Position numbers and translations under genes: made by a program. The notes under the pieces are model-generated. The model was not told where the DNA came from. It saw only the letters and a program-made list of their open reading frames with translations, and ran no database searches. A stretch of DNA of 64,000 nucleotides from Vitis vinifera (lineage: Eukaryota; Streptophyta; Magnoliopsida; Vitales; Vitaceae), in the NCBI RefSeq assembly GCF_030704535.1, contig NC_081817.1, forward strand, positions 5,586,001-5,650,000, read 5' to 3'. Every line of letters begins with the position of its first letter. Within the stretch, counting starts at the first letter, position 1. This document shows, in pieces, positions 25,413 through 38,052 of the stretch.

Positions 25413-26062
25413 TTAGACATATATATCTTTAAACTCACCATCATGAATATTTACCATGACAATAATTAAATCATCTTCATCCATGGATTCAACAATAAGA
25501 CCAAGTTCGTTAGCAGCAGTTTTGGCATGCTGCATATAGTCCAAGATGCTGTTTGATGCTTGTGCAGCATCAATTCTCTCTTTGACTCTCATAATTTTGC
25601 TGCAGGACAGTTTGAAATACATGTTGGCAAGCCTGGTCCAGGCATCTTGCAAAGTCTTGGCTGATGCCACATAAGACTAACTTTCTTGGAAAGAGAAGCA
25701 ACTATTACATTGATTTAGAGCGGATCCTGCCCTTATCCTCGAAACACGGTCAGGATTTAGTGTTTCTTTTCCATCTGTTTTAAAAATAGCGGAAGGACAA
25801 GAGGTAGAGGTATTGAGATAGCCCATGAGATTGTAACCAATCAAGAAAGAGTTGAACTGCACCCTCTATGAAATATAATTTGAGGGAGTGAGTTTCAATG
25901 GGGATTGGCCTGCCATGTTAAGAGAAATGTGAGAAGGGTTTTTGGGAGACACAGTTTTCAACTGAAGTGTTGAAAGGGTAGAAACTTCGGATGATTTGGG
26001 AGAGTTTGAGGTAAATCCATTATCTTCCATGGGAGCTCATTTGAGCATTAGGCTGTGATACC
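25413..26062 (-). pseudogene. Ty1/copia gag 5' fragment with primer-binding site
   Basis: On the minus strand a TGGTATCAC motif at about 26048-26056 resembles the initiator-Met tRNA primer site used by copia elements. An ATG near 26030 follows. Then come the typical gag N-terminus (VQFNSFLIGYNLMGYLN near 25830) and the UBN2-like region (AWTRLANMYFKLSCSKIM, ERIDAAQ, ELGLIVESMDEDD). Stops and frame breaks lie near 25675 and at 25413. No pol region follows. The plus-strand side above 26062 may be old LTR sequence. Confidence 0.75.
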
Positions 26063-29000
26063 ATAACGAATTTTAGATAGAAGGTTTTGAAAAGAAGCTT
26101 AATTGTATTCATTGATCGTGTTTCATTGACATAAAAGTTGCTCTAATCTGAAAATAGAAAATACAACCTAAGGGAAAGTAAATAATACAAAAATGACAAT
26201 CCATACAACGCATAAATACAAAATAAGATCAAGTATTAATGCAGCAGTTGACCATGATTTTTGGAGTCTGCTCTAATATTCTCATGATCTTCAGAATCAA
26301 TATTTGCTCTAATGGTTAGTCATAAAGTTTGTAGGAATTCACATTCTGTGTTTGGATCATTCAATATAATTTTGGACTTATGACTGCTGATTTTATATGC
26401 ATTTGAATGTTAAGTATTTGAAATATCCGAACCTTTGAAATTGGAGGTAGCTATGTTTGAAACTATGTTTTGCACTCGCTATTTGGATGCATGTTGTTTA
26501 ACTTCTGATTATGTCTGCTACACTACAATATTTGTTCATTACTGAGCAGTTGAACTCATCCCCAATGCTTGCCACATTTCAGGCAAGGACCAAACAAATA
26601 AGGAGTGTTCAGTTGGATTGATTGTTACAGATGTACCTTGAAAATTGTACATGTCGCTTTTTCACCATGAATATTTGTATTGAGCTTAGGTTTTATTATG
26701 TTTGGCATTTATGTATTCGATTCAGTTGTAATTGGAACTTAAGGTATTAGTGAGATCAGTTTCAAGTTTTGCAGTTTGGTCTAGCTTGATGTTTGAGGAT
26801 CATTAGTTGATCTGAGCTATCTTTTCCGTGGAGGCAGTTTTCCATTAGCAAGCCCATAGTAGTTTATTTGGGTCATTTCTGTCTTTTAGGTGAGACTTGA
26901 TCTGTGAAATAACAGTCATGCTCAGGATTCCAAGGGTCTGTGGTTTTGGACGTGACATACTCTTCTCATCATGTTGGATGAATAAGTGAAAGCTTCTGGC
27001 TAATTTTGCATGAAAATTGTGCCGAATGGTGTTTTGGAAAAATTAAAAAACGAAAAAAAAAAGTGATTACTAAAGGGAAAAAGAAAATATTAGTGGTTGA
27101 AGTTTGAACTTAGATCCCAATCATGCAGAAATCAGGATCAGTTTGGTTAATGGGGTAAGGCGCTGAGATTTTTAGGAAAGCTGCATATGGGTTGATATTT
27201 TTGTTTGTATTTCAGTATATTAGATAACCCACAAGCCCATCCTGTGTGCTTAGCATAACCAGAACTCCCTTCTCTTATGCTTATTTGGTTAAAGTGTTTT
27301 ATGTCTGAATTTGGATTCATATATAAAGTATGGTATTTTTGAGACAAATGCGAGGGGGAAGGAGTTACTTAGTCCAGCACAGGTAGGATCAGGTCTCCAT
27401 TCAGGATAGACTATCAAGCCTCACATAACACTGCCAGTCCAACTTTGGTTGTCTAGGTTTACCCAAACACGTCCTTTTTCTTAAGCACAACTAAAAGGTG
27501 AATTAGCATATCTGGGTGTAACTAAATCTAAAATGTCCAATTAGTTCACACTTTGATAGAGAAGAATTCCCTAGAGATTACTTAATATATTTTCTTTGAT
27601 AACCTTTTCAATTAGTCTTATTGTAGTTAAACTGTAGTACCTACCTCAATTGTTTTCTACTTTTAAAGCCCAACCCACACCTAAACCTCACTTTGTAATC
27701 AAACAGGAACTTAAGCTCCAACTTTAGGTTGTTTAATCCGATAAACATTCCTAAATCCTGAAGCAAGCTTGTTTATGGTGAACCTGAAGTTACAGCTTCA
27801 AATTTTCATCCTCAAAAGTCATTTATACTAAGGGTTGAGTAGCAAGTCAGATTTTCTTGCTTTATCCATCTTTTCCTCATTCTTTCTCTCTTCCAGAAGT
27901 TTCATTAGGAAATAGCATATTTATTTGGATCTGCGGCATCTGCCCTATACTTATCATATGACCCTGATCAAGTTAGGTGGGTTCTCTGTCGCTCTACATT
28001 AGTTTCCTGTAGGAATTCTTTCTAGAAACCTAATAGGACTAACATTTCCTATTTTTTCCTTTGGAAGGAGACTTCAATAATTAGGTTCAGGACACTGTTA
28101 GGTTGAATACATGGTTTCACTTTCACAATGTTTCTCTTTAACACTTTATAAAAGCTCCTTGTACCCCTTCTAGTGTCTATCACTTCTTTTCCATATAAAA
28201 ATACTCACTGCTTATAAACAACATAACACTATTTCTTTTTCACAAAGAGACTTGGTATTCTAGTTATATCCAAACCCTACTAGCCTCTCATGTTAGCACT
28301 GTGTGGTATTCCACTGCTAGGACTAGGAGCCCTCTACTGTCTTGTTGCATCATGTCAAAAAGAACCCATCAAAGGTGGACATCCCCATCACCTTCTGAAA
28401 GTGAAAGAGCTTGATGTGTCTGTTTTCATTTTTTGTTTTTTGGGGTTTACCTTTGATTCCTCCCAAGAGAATTCCTAACTGCAAAGCAAACATCTAGTTT
28501 GCAGCCACGACAAGCAATAGGAAAGAAACCCCCACTTGATCATCTGTGAGGTCAGGTTGTTTGGATTTAGGTCATGTCAGGTTCCATTATATTTCTCTTA
28601 TGAATTCACATAAATGATAAAACTATATCATATGACATATACGTGGGTGGTGGTGGTGGTGGTGCACAGCTTCCTCCTGTTTTCTTATCCCCTCTCCCTT
28701 TTTGAGGTTCATTGATTTAGTACCAATGATCATTATCTATGAATATTTTAATCCAAAAACAAGTGCACGGATGGGAATCAATCAACAAAGGGCAAGAGTT
28801 GTTATCATTATCATTATCATCATCATCATCATCTTTATCACGAACTTCGTTAGGTTTTAAAGTTGCCCACCTCTCAATTCACCAAACATCATAATCTATG
28901 TAATATTAAAAGAATATTAAGGGTCCTTGTTTGAATGGGGGATGAAGAGTCTAATAGTCTAATGGTCCAAAAGGGAATAAAGTAGATTCCACGATAAAGT

Positions 29001-29950
29001 TAGGCCCTCCACAGCAGACCAAAATAGTACCCTTTTCATATTATTAAGACGTCATTAGAATAATTAGTTGCAGAGGCAAAGGACCATTTGATTGAGTGAG
29101 ATGTAGGTGGGCGACCCTGCGATTCTATACTAAAACAGAAATATGTAGAATGGTCTCCACCCATTGCTTGGAATACAAGGACTCTATTGCCTTGTCTAAT
29201 TCATGAATACAAGGACCCTATTGCCTTGTTTAATTCATGCTGGGAGTGTTTCTTTTTTCTTTTGATCATAAGCATACAATATTGCGTGGGTAAGAGGTAC
29301 TAATCGAAAAGTATAATCAATTAAATCGTGTCACATGTACGATTGATCTTATTGTTTTATACCATTATTTTATACTTATAGTCGTGTTAATTTGTATCTT
29401 AATCTTTTTTTTTGTACTTTCGTTTCATCGGAAGTTTGATAGATACATCTTTCATACCTTAATTTTTTTTTCTTTCAAAAACATATGTTATATACACGGA
29501 TTGTTTAGTATTGTCATGGAATCACCAATGTATGCAATGCTTGGGATTTGTTTTACTTCTTTTGACTAGGGTTTAGTCTAAATTTGGGATTGAACATATG
29601 ACGTTTAGCTCTAATATTAGAGGGTTGTAAGTAAATGAAACTTTTAGGGAGGGACGGAAGGGATGAAACTGAGCTCGACATACGATTTTACTCTCAAACT
29701 AAAGGCAGCGTTCAATTAGGGATGTGTCCCACAAGTTGGGCACCGCCGAGCTCACCTCATAGCACAGGAAAAACCTTATCCTGTCTTTTGCCCCAGTCGA
29801 AAGTTTGGTGGATTTTTTGGGTGCCTGCAAATTTGCAACATTGTTAGGTATCCATATTTTTAAAAAGCATTGCCTCTCGCCTCATACTGCCATCCAATTT
29901 TGTTAATGTCAAATTTCAATTTTTGGAAAGTTGATTTGCAGGGGTGACTT
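26063..29950. other. Gene-poor stretch
   Basis: Possible LTR sequence of the copia remnant occupies the first few hundred bases. The rest has no supported gene apart from the small frame at 28290-28478. Simple repeats include a GTG run near 28645-28663 and an ATC run near 28805-28831. A patch at 29635-29850 is less AT-rich and has an open 70-codon frame without homology that I recognise. Confidence 0.45.
28290..28478 (+). CDS. Small open reading frame, unrecognised
   Basis: A 62-codon frame begins with a true ATG and a hydrophobic stretch (GIPLLGLGALYCLVA). A TATAAAAG lies about 150 bases upstream, near 28146. I know no family for it. It could be a small secreted or membrane peptide, or a chance frame; the latter is more likely without transcript evidence. 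Confidence 0.15.
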   Translation: MLALCGIPLLGLGALYCLVASCQKEPIKGGHPHHLLKVKELDVSVFIFCFLGFTFDSSQENS

Positions 29951-29959
29951 GCCCTTCAA

Positions 29960-30270
29960 GACTTAGAACATATATTTCAAAAATGATTTTTAAAAACAAT
30001 TTTCAAAAATAATTAATATATATCATGTTTTATTTTTAATTATTCGACATATTTGTATAATTATTTTTTAAAACAATCATAAAAAAAACCAAGTAAAAAT
30101 TGCTTTCTTAAAACTTCATTTTTTTGTTCTTAAGAACAAAAAAATAAGATATTTTATGTTCTTCTCTTCTTAAATAAAAAATAGTTTTTGATTTATAAAC
30201 GTATTTTTTTATGTTTTGTTTTGAAAACAAGAAAATTGTTTTCGAAAACAATGATCAAATAGAGCGCATG
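29960..30270. mobile_element. AT-rich dispersed repeat, probable MITE relative
   Basis: Shares an internal AT-rich stretch (around 30030-30075) with the block at 14522-14866, and ends in a GTTTTCGAAAACAATGATCAAATAG-like edge. Boundaries are approximate. Confidence 0.35.
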
Positions 30271-31030
30271 AGTTCTTATATTTTATGTAAATTTATTATT
30301 TTTTGTTTTTAAATTTTAAAACCATAAACTATATTATATTTTTAGATTTAAAAATTTATGATTAACCATTTGAGAAATTTTCTATTGTTGTTGATGATGA
30401 TGATGCTTTTATTATATTCATACACACAAAGGAAAAAAAAAAAACGAAATAATTGGTGGTATGATAATTATTAGTTGAACGTTGTTGGGGCTAGACTTTC
30501 GTGTGAGAAATGACAGATATATCCTTGACCTTGGGGTTCAGGGGCATGATATGTTGATGTTAGAGTAAAATGCTTTTGTGGTACAGTTTGATTTTTGTGA
30601 AAACAAAATTTTAAAATTTCTTTTGACGGTTATACATTTTTTAAATAATTTCTAACATAAAGGATTCTTTCTCTGTACTATATTTTAAAGTGTTATAAAA
30701 TGTCCCAACAAGAAAGATGATAAGGTTGGAGTATAATAAATTTATAAATGAGAAGAATAATATATCTTACTAGTACAAGTGGACCACAAAAATCAAAGGA
30801 CAAATTTGTTTTTGGAGAGATTAAATCAAAATACATTATAATTATGTTGGAAATGTTTGTCTTTTGATACAATGCTTCAAATAAGTATTATTCGATTAGT
30901 GCCCCATTGTGGGGCTTAATCATCATTAAAAAAAATGTATTATTTATTTTTATAATTTATCATATGATAACGAGGGTACAATTGATAATATATTTTTTTT
31001 GGAAAGCATTTTTTTTATAAACCTATTTTA

Positions 31031-31282
31031 AGTGGTGTTTGTTTTTTTTTTAAGTAATTTATTTTCAGAATTTAGATTTTTTTTTCTTTTTACTTTTTTA
31101 TGACTTCTTATAAATTTTTTACTAAATAAAAAAATTCAAAATATATACTTTTTTAAATAGAAAAAATAACATATGGATTTTTTTATTATTTTTTAATACT
31201 TAATAGAAATAAAATACTACAAAAACTAACAACCTAATATTTAATACTATTATTTAAATTAAATAAAAAAACAAACACCACC
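31031..31282. mobile_element. Tourist-like MITE, copy A
   Basis: The 252-bp element starts AGTGGTGTTTGTTTTTT and ends AAAACAAACACCACC, a clear terminal inverted repeat. TTA flanks it on both sides (31028-31030 and 31283-31285), the PIF/Harbinger target duplication. Copy B is at 45190-45466. Confidence 0.8.
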
Positions 31283-31344
31283 TTAAAAAATTACTTATGA
31301 AGTGTTTCATTAGGAACTTTGTAATTAAAAAAAAAAAAAAAAAA

Positions 31345-31675
31345 AGAGTGATAGAGGAGGGTATAGCTTGAGAATCAAAGATAAACTTAGTGTGGCTTGA
31401 AGTTGACATGGTATTATGACACTAGTGAAGAGTGAAGTGAGAATCCAAAAAAGAAGAAGAGTGATAGAGGTGGGTATAGCTTGAGAATCAAAGATAAACT
31501 TAGTGTAGGTTGAAGTTGACATGGTATTATGACACTAGTGAAGAGTGAAGTGAGAATCCAAAAAAAAAGAAGAGTGATAGAGGAGGGTATAGCTTGAGAA
31601 TCAAAGATAAACTTAGTGTAGGTTGAAGTTGACATGGTATTATGACACTAGTGAAGAGTGAAGAGTGAAGAGAAA
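31345..31675. repeat. Three tandem copies of a 113-bp unit
   Basis: Units start at 31345, 31458 and 31571 with AGAGTGATAGAGG, each continuing with GGGTATAGCTTGAGAATC and ending in GAGTGAAG. They differ at only a few bases, so the duplication is young. A long A run precedes the first unit. No coding function is apparent. Confidence 0.95.
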
Positions 31676-31689
31676 TGGTATGTCATCAT

Positions 31690-34600
31690 GGTAAAGGATG
31701 GCATTGGATACATGTGTGGAATCTCAAATATCCATTGATTAATGGGGTGGAAAGAAAAAGAGCACACATTTTATGGGAAGGACTTGCATTTATGGCAGGC
31801 GTTGAATTGAAAGACTCAGATGAAACATAAAAGCTCCTATGCCTTGAAAAGTAGGGTTGGAAACAAAGAAAAAGAAAATGTGAAAATGGTTTAACCCCAA
31901 CCACCCACCAAAAGGTCGAAAAGAGAAAGCATTATTACTAGTGGGCCCAAGACCTCCCCAGGGTGATCTCCAATAGCCTCACTCTTCTGTGGGCATCAAA
32001 GTAACTGCCCATTCATAATCACACTCTCCACCGAAAGTCTCTCCTTGTGTAAAACACATTCTTGGGGCTAAACTTGAGCATTAACAAAAAGGTAAGTGAG
32101 ACAAAGGCTTCTCCAATTTCTCTTTCACACTGGTTAAAAGAAAATTCCCTGATGGGGAAAAGTGAAAACTACCAACTGGGTTGGGTTCTGTAGAGAGGGA
32201 TTTTGAAGTTTAAAGCTCAAAGGCACCAAAACCTACCAATAGGGTTTGTATGCAATCAAACATTTGATGTCTTTTCTTCCTGTTGGTTGAAGAGGTTTTG
32301 AAATTATAGTGATGGAGTGGAGTGAGAGTTGATGGAGGGTGTGAACTACTTTGAAGTGGGTTTATTGAAGGCAATGATAGAGGCATGCCCATATGCCATG
32401 TTGAAATTTCAAACCTACCTGCCATCCATCAAGTATCCTCCATTAATCATGGGGCAGCAGTCAACAGTGGGAAATGAAAAAGCTAGAGCACAGCCAAGAA
32501 AAAAAACACAAACATCAACCACCACCCACCATTACTCCTTTTTTAACATACACAAGTTTACAAAAGGAAAGGGAAAGACTGAAATTTTCTTTGCCCCCCA
32601 AACAATCATGAGATCATCAACATTTTCTAAAGAGAACACTTGGAATTTGAGGACCCCCAGGGACCCCAAACCCTGTGTACTAAAGATTTAAAAAACAAAA
32701 ATGAAATTGGTCTTTTCTTGGAAAAGGGTCCCACCCAGACTCTTAATGTTGGCTCATCCATCAATCCCATTTCTAGGAGGAGCTGTGGTCGGTTGATTAA
32801 AAAAGATACCCACCCTCAAATCTCTTCACCAGCACATCTATATTGAAGAAAATAAAATAAAAACAAAAAAGAATACCAAAGGTCAGACATTCAACTTTGG
32901 CTATATTTATGGGGATGCTTCACAAGGTAGGCCCACCACCCAAATTCAAGTTTGCTGAGGCTGATTAAGGAAGAAAGAGGCTGAAACCAAAAGTAAATAA
33001 AGGCGGAGCCGAGGAAATCAGGAACAGTTCTTCCCCACAGCAACTTCTTTCAAATTAAAAGGTTCCAATCGAATTCATATTGTTTGACCCGCCACAGGAC
33101 AAAGCTCAAAGCTCAATGCCTTCAAACTCAATTTGCTTTTCTCTAATGGTTTCTTGACATAGTAGAGAATTGGAGTGGACAACCACATGCCTGTCCTGTG
33201 GCAGGCAAAGAATCCCACAAAGATCTTCCACCCTTTTTACACTACTAGTCCTTTTCACTCAATTCCCTGACCCTCCTCCTCTTCTTTTACTATCTTCTCT
33301 TTCAAAAGTAAAAGCTGCTATATTACTTTTCTTCTCTTTTCCTTTTTTTTTTTTTTTTTTTTTTGAATTTATTGTTCTGCCTCCCCTGCATTCCAAAAAG
33401 ACAGATTTCAATATTGAGATTTATTAAAAGGAGAATTAATTAATGGGTATGACCCAAGGCATGACTACTACAAAAGCAGTATAAATAAGGTGAACTGCAT
33501 GAGACATAACAAGATCTAAAAACAACTGATGTGAACCGCGTAAGGGGCGAAATAGAAGAACAAGAAGACAAAAGCCCAAAATCACATGACTCAATGTAAA
33601 TTTCTAACCACAACTGAACCCATATCAAGGCATTAAAGCACAAAGCAAGAGATAGCAAGGCTACAATGTGGAACACTTTTTTTTAACCCCCTTTTAGAAG
33701 TCTGAGCCTAGCTATGTTTTGCTTTCACTTTCTCTTCTTTTATAACCAAAAAAAAAAAAAAAAAAAGAACATGACTTCACGTTTTGGTTGAATATAGTTG
33801 GGAAGAGAACCAAGAACCAGGACCCAAGCATTATTTTACAGGTTTCTCTGAGCATGGTCCTAACGTGGCTGTCTCTTTGGCATCCTTCCATTGACCAGTA
33901 CAAATCACCATGTAGAAACATGATTTGATTATTGCATCCATTGATTCTTTACAGGTTGAAGGTGGGTGGAACAGGGTATAAGATTTACTTCAGTCAAGTT
34001 ACTCTTTTATTCACTCCATCCAACAGATGAGACACAGGTAAGCATAAAGATCTGCTTAGAACAAGAAAGGTTGGGGAATTTTCAGTAAATTGAAGCCAAA
34101 ATAATATGGGGGTGACAGGTCACAGATTCACAAGAAGCTTACATCTGGGGACATTAGGGCATACTTAAAAAAGGTGAATAAAAATTCTCAAATTACCAAA
34201 AAAACCTTCACCTGGAACAGGTGTTATATGTGCTCAAAAAATTGTAAAAGGCAAAGGTCGTGGTCAGTGGTTTTTCATAGGCCAAAGCTCAGGAGGAAAG
34301 GAATGAACTTTGTCCACACACTCAAACCAAAACATGGTCACGGAGACACCCTTTTCCGGACCACGGATACGTATCCAGGAGCACCCAAAATGATTTGATT
34401 CCCACCCCCCAAAATGACCATAGCAACCCCCCTAACCATTGCAGAACTTTCTCTCAAATGACTCAAATGTCCCCATTCTTTACCAAGCATTGGTGTCGGT
34501 AGGCCGACAACAGTGGGGTTACCTTCCCCCACATCAACTATTTCGTCTCTTGGAGTTTATGTTGAACAACAACTGGTTGTTATAACATTTGATCTTTGAA

Positions 34601-35128
34601 TCAAAAGAGAAAGGGACAAGATGAGCCCACTAAGATTCACAAACTGACAATACCAATATTTGCCCGTGATTATGATCCACATGATTTTTACTCTTAAGAC
34701 CACCACCAAAGGGATTAAAAGAAAAAAATTCTAGTTGCAAAGGGCATGTGACAGAGGTAACAGTAACATTAGTAGTAATAATATAGTAAATACTTCCAAA
34801 AGATTTTTGCTTAGCATGGAGAAAATCAGGTGGTTTCTAAACATCTGTGCTTTTGATTAATGCATCTTCTGTAGATTATATTAACTACAGCATTTTCATA
34901 CTACTGAACATCTTAAGCTCAACAATGGACCATTGATAGTCCATGATGGACCACCATCTTTTCAGGGCCTTTAATATGCAAGGAAAGGAGGTTGCCTAGG
35001 ATAGTGAAGCAAGGGTGGATTCAAGCTTTATGTAGGGCATGTTTTCTTGATCAATTTGTGTAATTAAAATAAAATGGAAATGAAATAGCAGGGAAAAGCT
35101 TACCCTTTTTCTTCAGGCTACTGTTGGC
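31690..35128. other. Intergenic, no supported gene
   Basis: Less AT-rich than the regions to the left, with several frames of 60-120 codons but none with a recognised domain. Includes poly-T at about 33344-33364 and poly-A at about 33749-33767. It may hold regulatory sequence or non-coding transcripts, which sequence alone cannot show. Confidence 0.45.
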
Positions 35129-37747
35129 CTAGGTGGATTTGGGGGTAGCTTGCTTAAATGCAACAGTGGGAGCTATTCGGCAACTCCTCCTCTGATGCTC
35201 CAGCACAAGCTCACCAGCAAACCAGTCGAGTTTCTCGAAATTGCTCTGCTCTCCTATCCTTTTACCTCCAAAGAGCACTGATTCAACATTCTTTTGCTTC
35301 AGCATTTCCTCAGCTATTCCATTTAGCATCTTTACATTGCTAGGACTAGGGTCTGTGTCCATATTTGCCCCACAACGACCCAAGGTGGACCCATTTGCCT
35401 GTCATTCCAGAAATGATTGAAGTATTGTAGTTAGAGAACAGATACAACTCAATTTGCCTAAGCTTCTACTGAACTCAAATGATTTCGCAAGAAAACATCA
35501 GGAATATACATCATCTAGACTATAACTGTGCAAGATTGATTTAAATCAACAAGTTGGAAGGCCCAATATTAAGAGAGACAAAAAGAATGAAAGAAAGAAA
35601 AACAAAATGCTGACCACATTCAGGCATTTCAGGATCCATGAACTTTCTTTTTTGAAATGGGGTAAAAAACTGATTCCGGACCAACCTAACTACATCAAAC
35701 TGATTTGAGTGAGTGCTTTAGAACAGTAGCTGACAAAAGGGGCACGCTTCCCTTTATGCTTCATGCACTCAATTTCACTTGGAAATGAATGCATTGTAGG
35801 AAAAGTGCATGCAGCAGAAATGTGGAGTGCCAATAGCACAGCCCGGTCATCATCAAAGAACAGGGAAAAGGAGACAGAAAAGGATTGAATTGATGAGGGA
35901 AACCTTCTCTTTAATCGTAAATTGAAAGGGAAGACCAAAACCAATTGGAAGGAAAACCCACAACTTTATTGAATTTAGGTGGCTCACATTAAGGCAGTAT
36001 AAGAATAGCAAGCCAGATACAAGGTCCCAGCACATTGACAGAGCATACTTTATACTATAAACAGCCCTAATGGTAAGGCTAGCCAGGATCAGAAAGCCCA
36101 TCATCTCTCGTATTCATTTAATACCAACATCTGAGTCCCATTTTTCCAAACACTCCTAAAAATTCCCATACTTGGCAAACCCAAACCCCAGCTCTCCTGC
36201 TTTTCCCATTCACCCCACTGCAAAGGAGCACCCATAGCAACAAATTTCCATTCTCTCACCACTCACCCAATTCAAATTGGCATGAAACTAATAATTATCG
36301 CTATATATATAATAATTCAAAATCATGGGTTAAAACTTCAGTTTTTGTCTGAATCAAAATTGGGAAAAAAATCAAATAAAATAAGACCCCCAGCTATTAC
36401 TTTCTTTTTGTTCTTTTTGTTGATCCAGCTTGGGATTGAAATGAAATTTATTTGGAATTGAAAATTTGGATGGACGGGAAAGTGAAAATTATGACAGAAA
36501 TCGAGGCTATTGGGCATTAGGCTGCATACCCACTACTGCCCCACAACGACCATGGCAGAGTTGCATGAGCCGTCCAAAATGGAGGCGCACGTTTTGACTA
36601 AAACCAGCGCACTGGTCGCACGTTAGCTTAGGAGGCGTACCTGAATACGGACGTAGTTACTGCTCCGACTCTGCCCAAACGCCATTGCCACCGAGTGGTC
36701 CACCATATCGGCGGCACCGTCGCCGGAGATTCGAGCCATGGGTCGAGCCCAGTCCTTAGCTTTCCAGTTCTTCACTTGATCGTAATCGTAGCTTCCTTCC
36801 AGAAGCTGACCTGTTCCAAGTGAAAGTACCAAAAGGTCCTCCACCCCTCGCACGAATGGAAACTCCTGTTTGTTGTGAAGCACGTGCGTGATCGCCGCTG
36901 CGGTAGGGTTGCTCATGGCCAAACCACCGTCAATCGCCACGCACCGGGTTTGGCCGTCGACAGACCGCATCGAGACCGGTTCGAAGATGGCTGGCTCGGC
37001 CGACGTGGCTCGGCACACCTCCCAGAGGCGGAAGTCGAAGCTGTCTGTTTCGAGAGCGTCGGCTCTGGAGAACAGGAACGGCGCCGAGCTGGAGAGGTCG
37101 TAGCACGGTATCAACACCGGCTTCAACGTGTCTTTCAGCGTCAAACTCCGGCCGTTCTCCGCGAACGCTTCCTTCATGGCTTTCTCTAGTCCGGACGCCG
37201 CCGAGCCGCTGGAGCCACCTCGGAGAATCCGCCGGAGGAAACTGCCGCCGCCAGAGCCGGAACCGGACGAAGAACGATAGCATCTCTTCCCCTGCTCCGC
37301 CAGGAACTTCCACGTGTCCTCCGCTTGGAAAATCGGGCGGCTATTGTCCTTTGTCCCAAAGAGCATGGCGGTGAAAATCCCTCCGACGCCGGCACCGGCC
37401 GCGACGTCGAAATAGTCGGCGATTCTAGCTTGAGGATTCCCGGATTTCGTTTTAAGGGCTTGTTCGAGATAAGCGAGGGCTCTTCCGGATAATATCCCTC
37501 GCATTCCACCACCGTCGATGGAGAGTATGCAGATTTTGCCCCTCTGATTCTTGATAGCGGAGACGCCATTGTCGGGGGGAGGTGGAGTAGAAACCTCGGA
37601 CTTGGTCTCGATCTGTTTGGGGATCCAGAGCTTCTGGTCATCGTAGCCAAAGAGAAACTTACTTTCGAGAATTGAGAAGATTTCGTAGCTAAGTTTATCG
37701 GTATCGATACTGGGTTCCTGCATTTCTGATTGAAGATTACAAGCCAT
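35129..37747 (-). CDS. Patatin-like protein, group III (non-canonical lipid acyl hydrolase)
   Basis: Two exons on the minus strand, 36641-37747 and 35129-35398, joined in phase 0, give 458 aa. Group III patatin-related proteins act on membrane lipids and influence cell elongation and lipid content in plants; that is family knowledge. The patatin domain begins with the oxyanion motif DGGGMRG (78-84) and ends its core with DGG (Asp273). The usual GxSxG serine motif is GAGVG (118-122), so the nucleophilic serine is absent, as in this subgroup. The C-terminal exon carries VESVLFGGKRIGEQSN and ends QATPKST. The start MACNLQSEMQ is the first ATG; a second Met is at residue 9. Exon 1 is strikingly GC-rich for this window. 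No break was seen. Confidence 0.92.
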
Positions 37748-38040
37748 CTCTTCACTTCACGTCCTTGTTGACATCACATGCGTTATTCACTGCTTCCACA
37801 ATCTCAAACCTCCTCCCTCTCTGCAGATGGTAGCAGCTTCAGCTTGAGCACTATATGCAAATGAATTTTGAATTATGAGTGAAGTGAGCTCAATGCTGAA
37901 AGCAAAACCCAGAAACGCTTTGACATGAAAAAGAAGAGAACCCTTTAAAGAGGAGCAAGGAGAGCTGAAATGGAGTGATTGATGAGGAACATCACATTGA
38001 ATGGCATCGCTTTCTGAATAAGAAGGTAGAGCTGCTATCG

Positions 38041-38052
38041 GCTATATATGAG
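38041..38052 (-). promoter_or_regulatory. Possible TATA element upstream of the patatin-like gene
   Basis: On the minus strand a CATATATAGCC sequence lies about 295 bases upstream of the start codon. The distance would need a fairly long leader, so this is tentative. Confidence 0.25.

Noticed and set aside
27051..27180. Possible third SINE with a tRNA-like box B
   Set aside because: A box-B-like GATCTAAGTTCAAAC exists on the minus strand, but no convincing box A at the right distance and no flanking duplication.
28805..28831. ATC/TTATCA repeats as a CRISPR-like array
   Set aside because: It is a simple trinucleotide repeat without spacers; no CRISPR array is expected in a plant nuclear genome.
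31325..31635. Two similar minus-strand frames starting MSTSTYTKF
   Set aside because: They come from the 113-bp tandem repeat reading through the A run, not from a gene family.
32329..32691. 120-codon plus-strand frame
   Set aside because: No recognised domain, composition like its surroundings, and overlapping frames on both strands.
34285..34296. AAGCTCAGGAGG, matching the first bases of plant miR390
   Set aside because: The match stops after 12 bases and I saw no complementary arm for a hairpin nearby.
36875..37313. Several frames on both strands overlapping the patatin gene
   Set aside because: They are shadows of the GC-rich patatin exon, in which stop codons are scarce in every frame.
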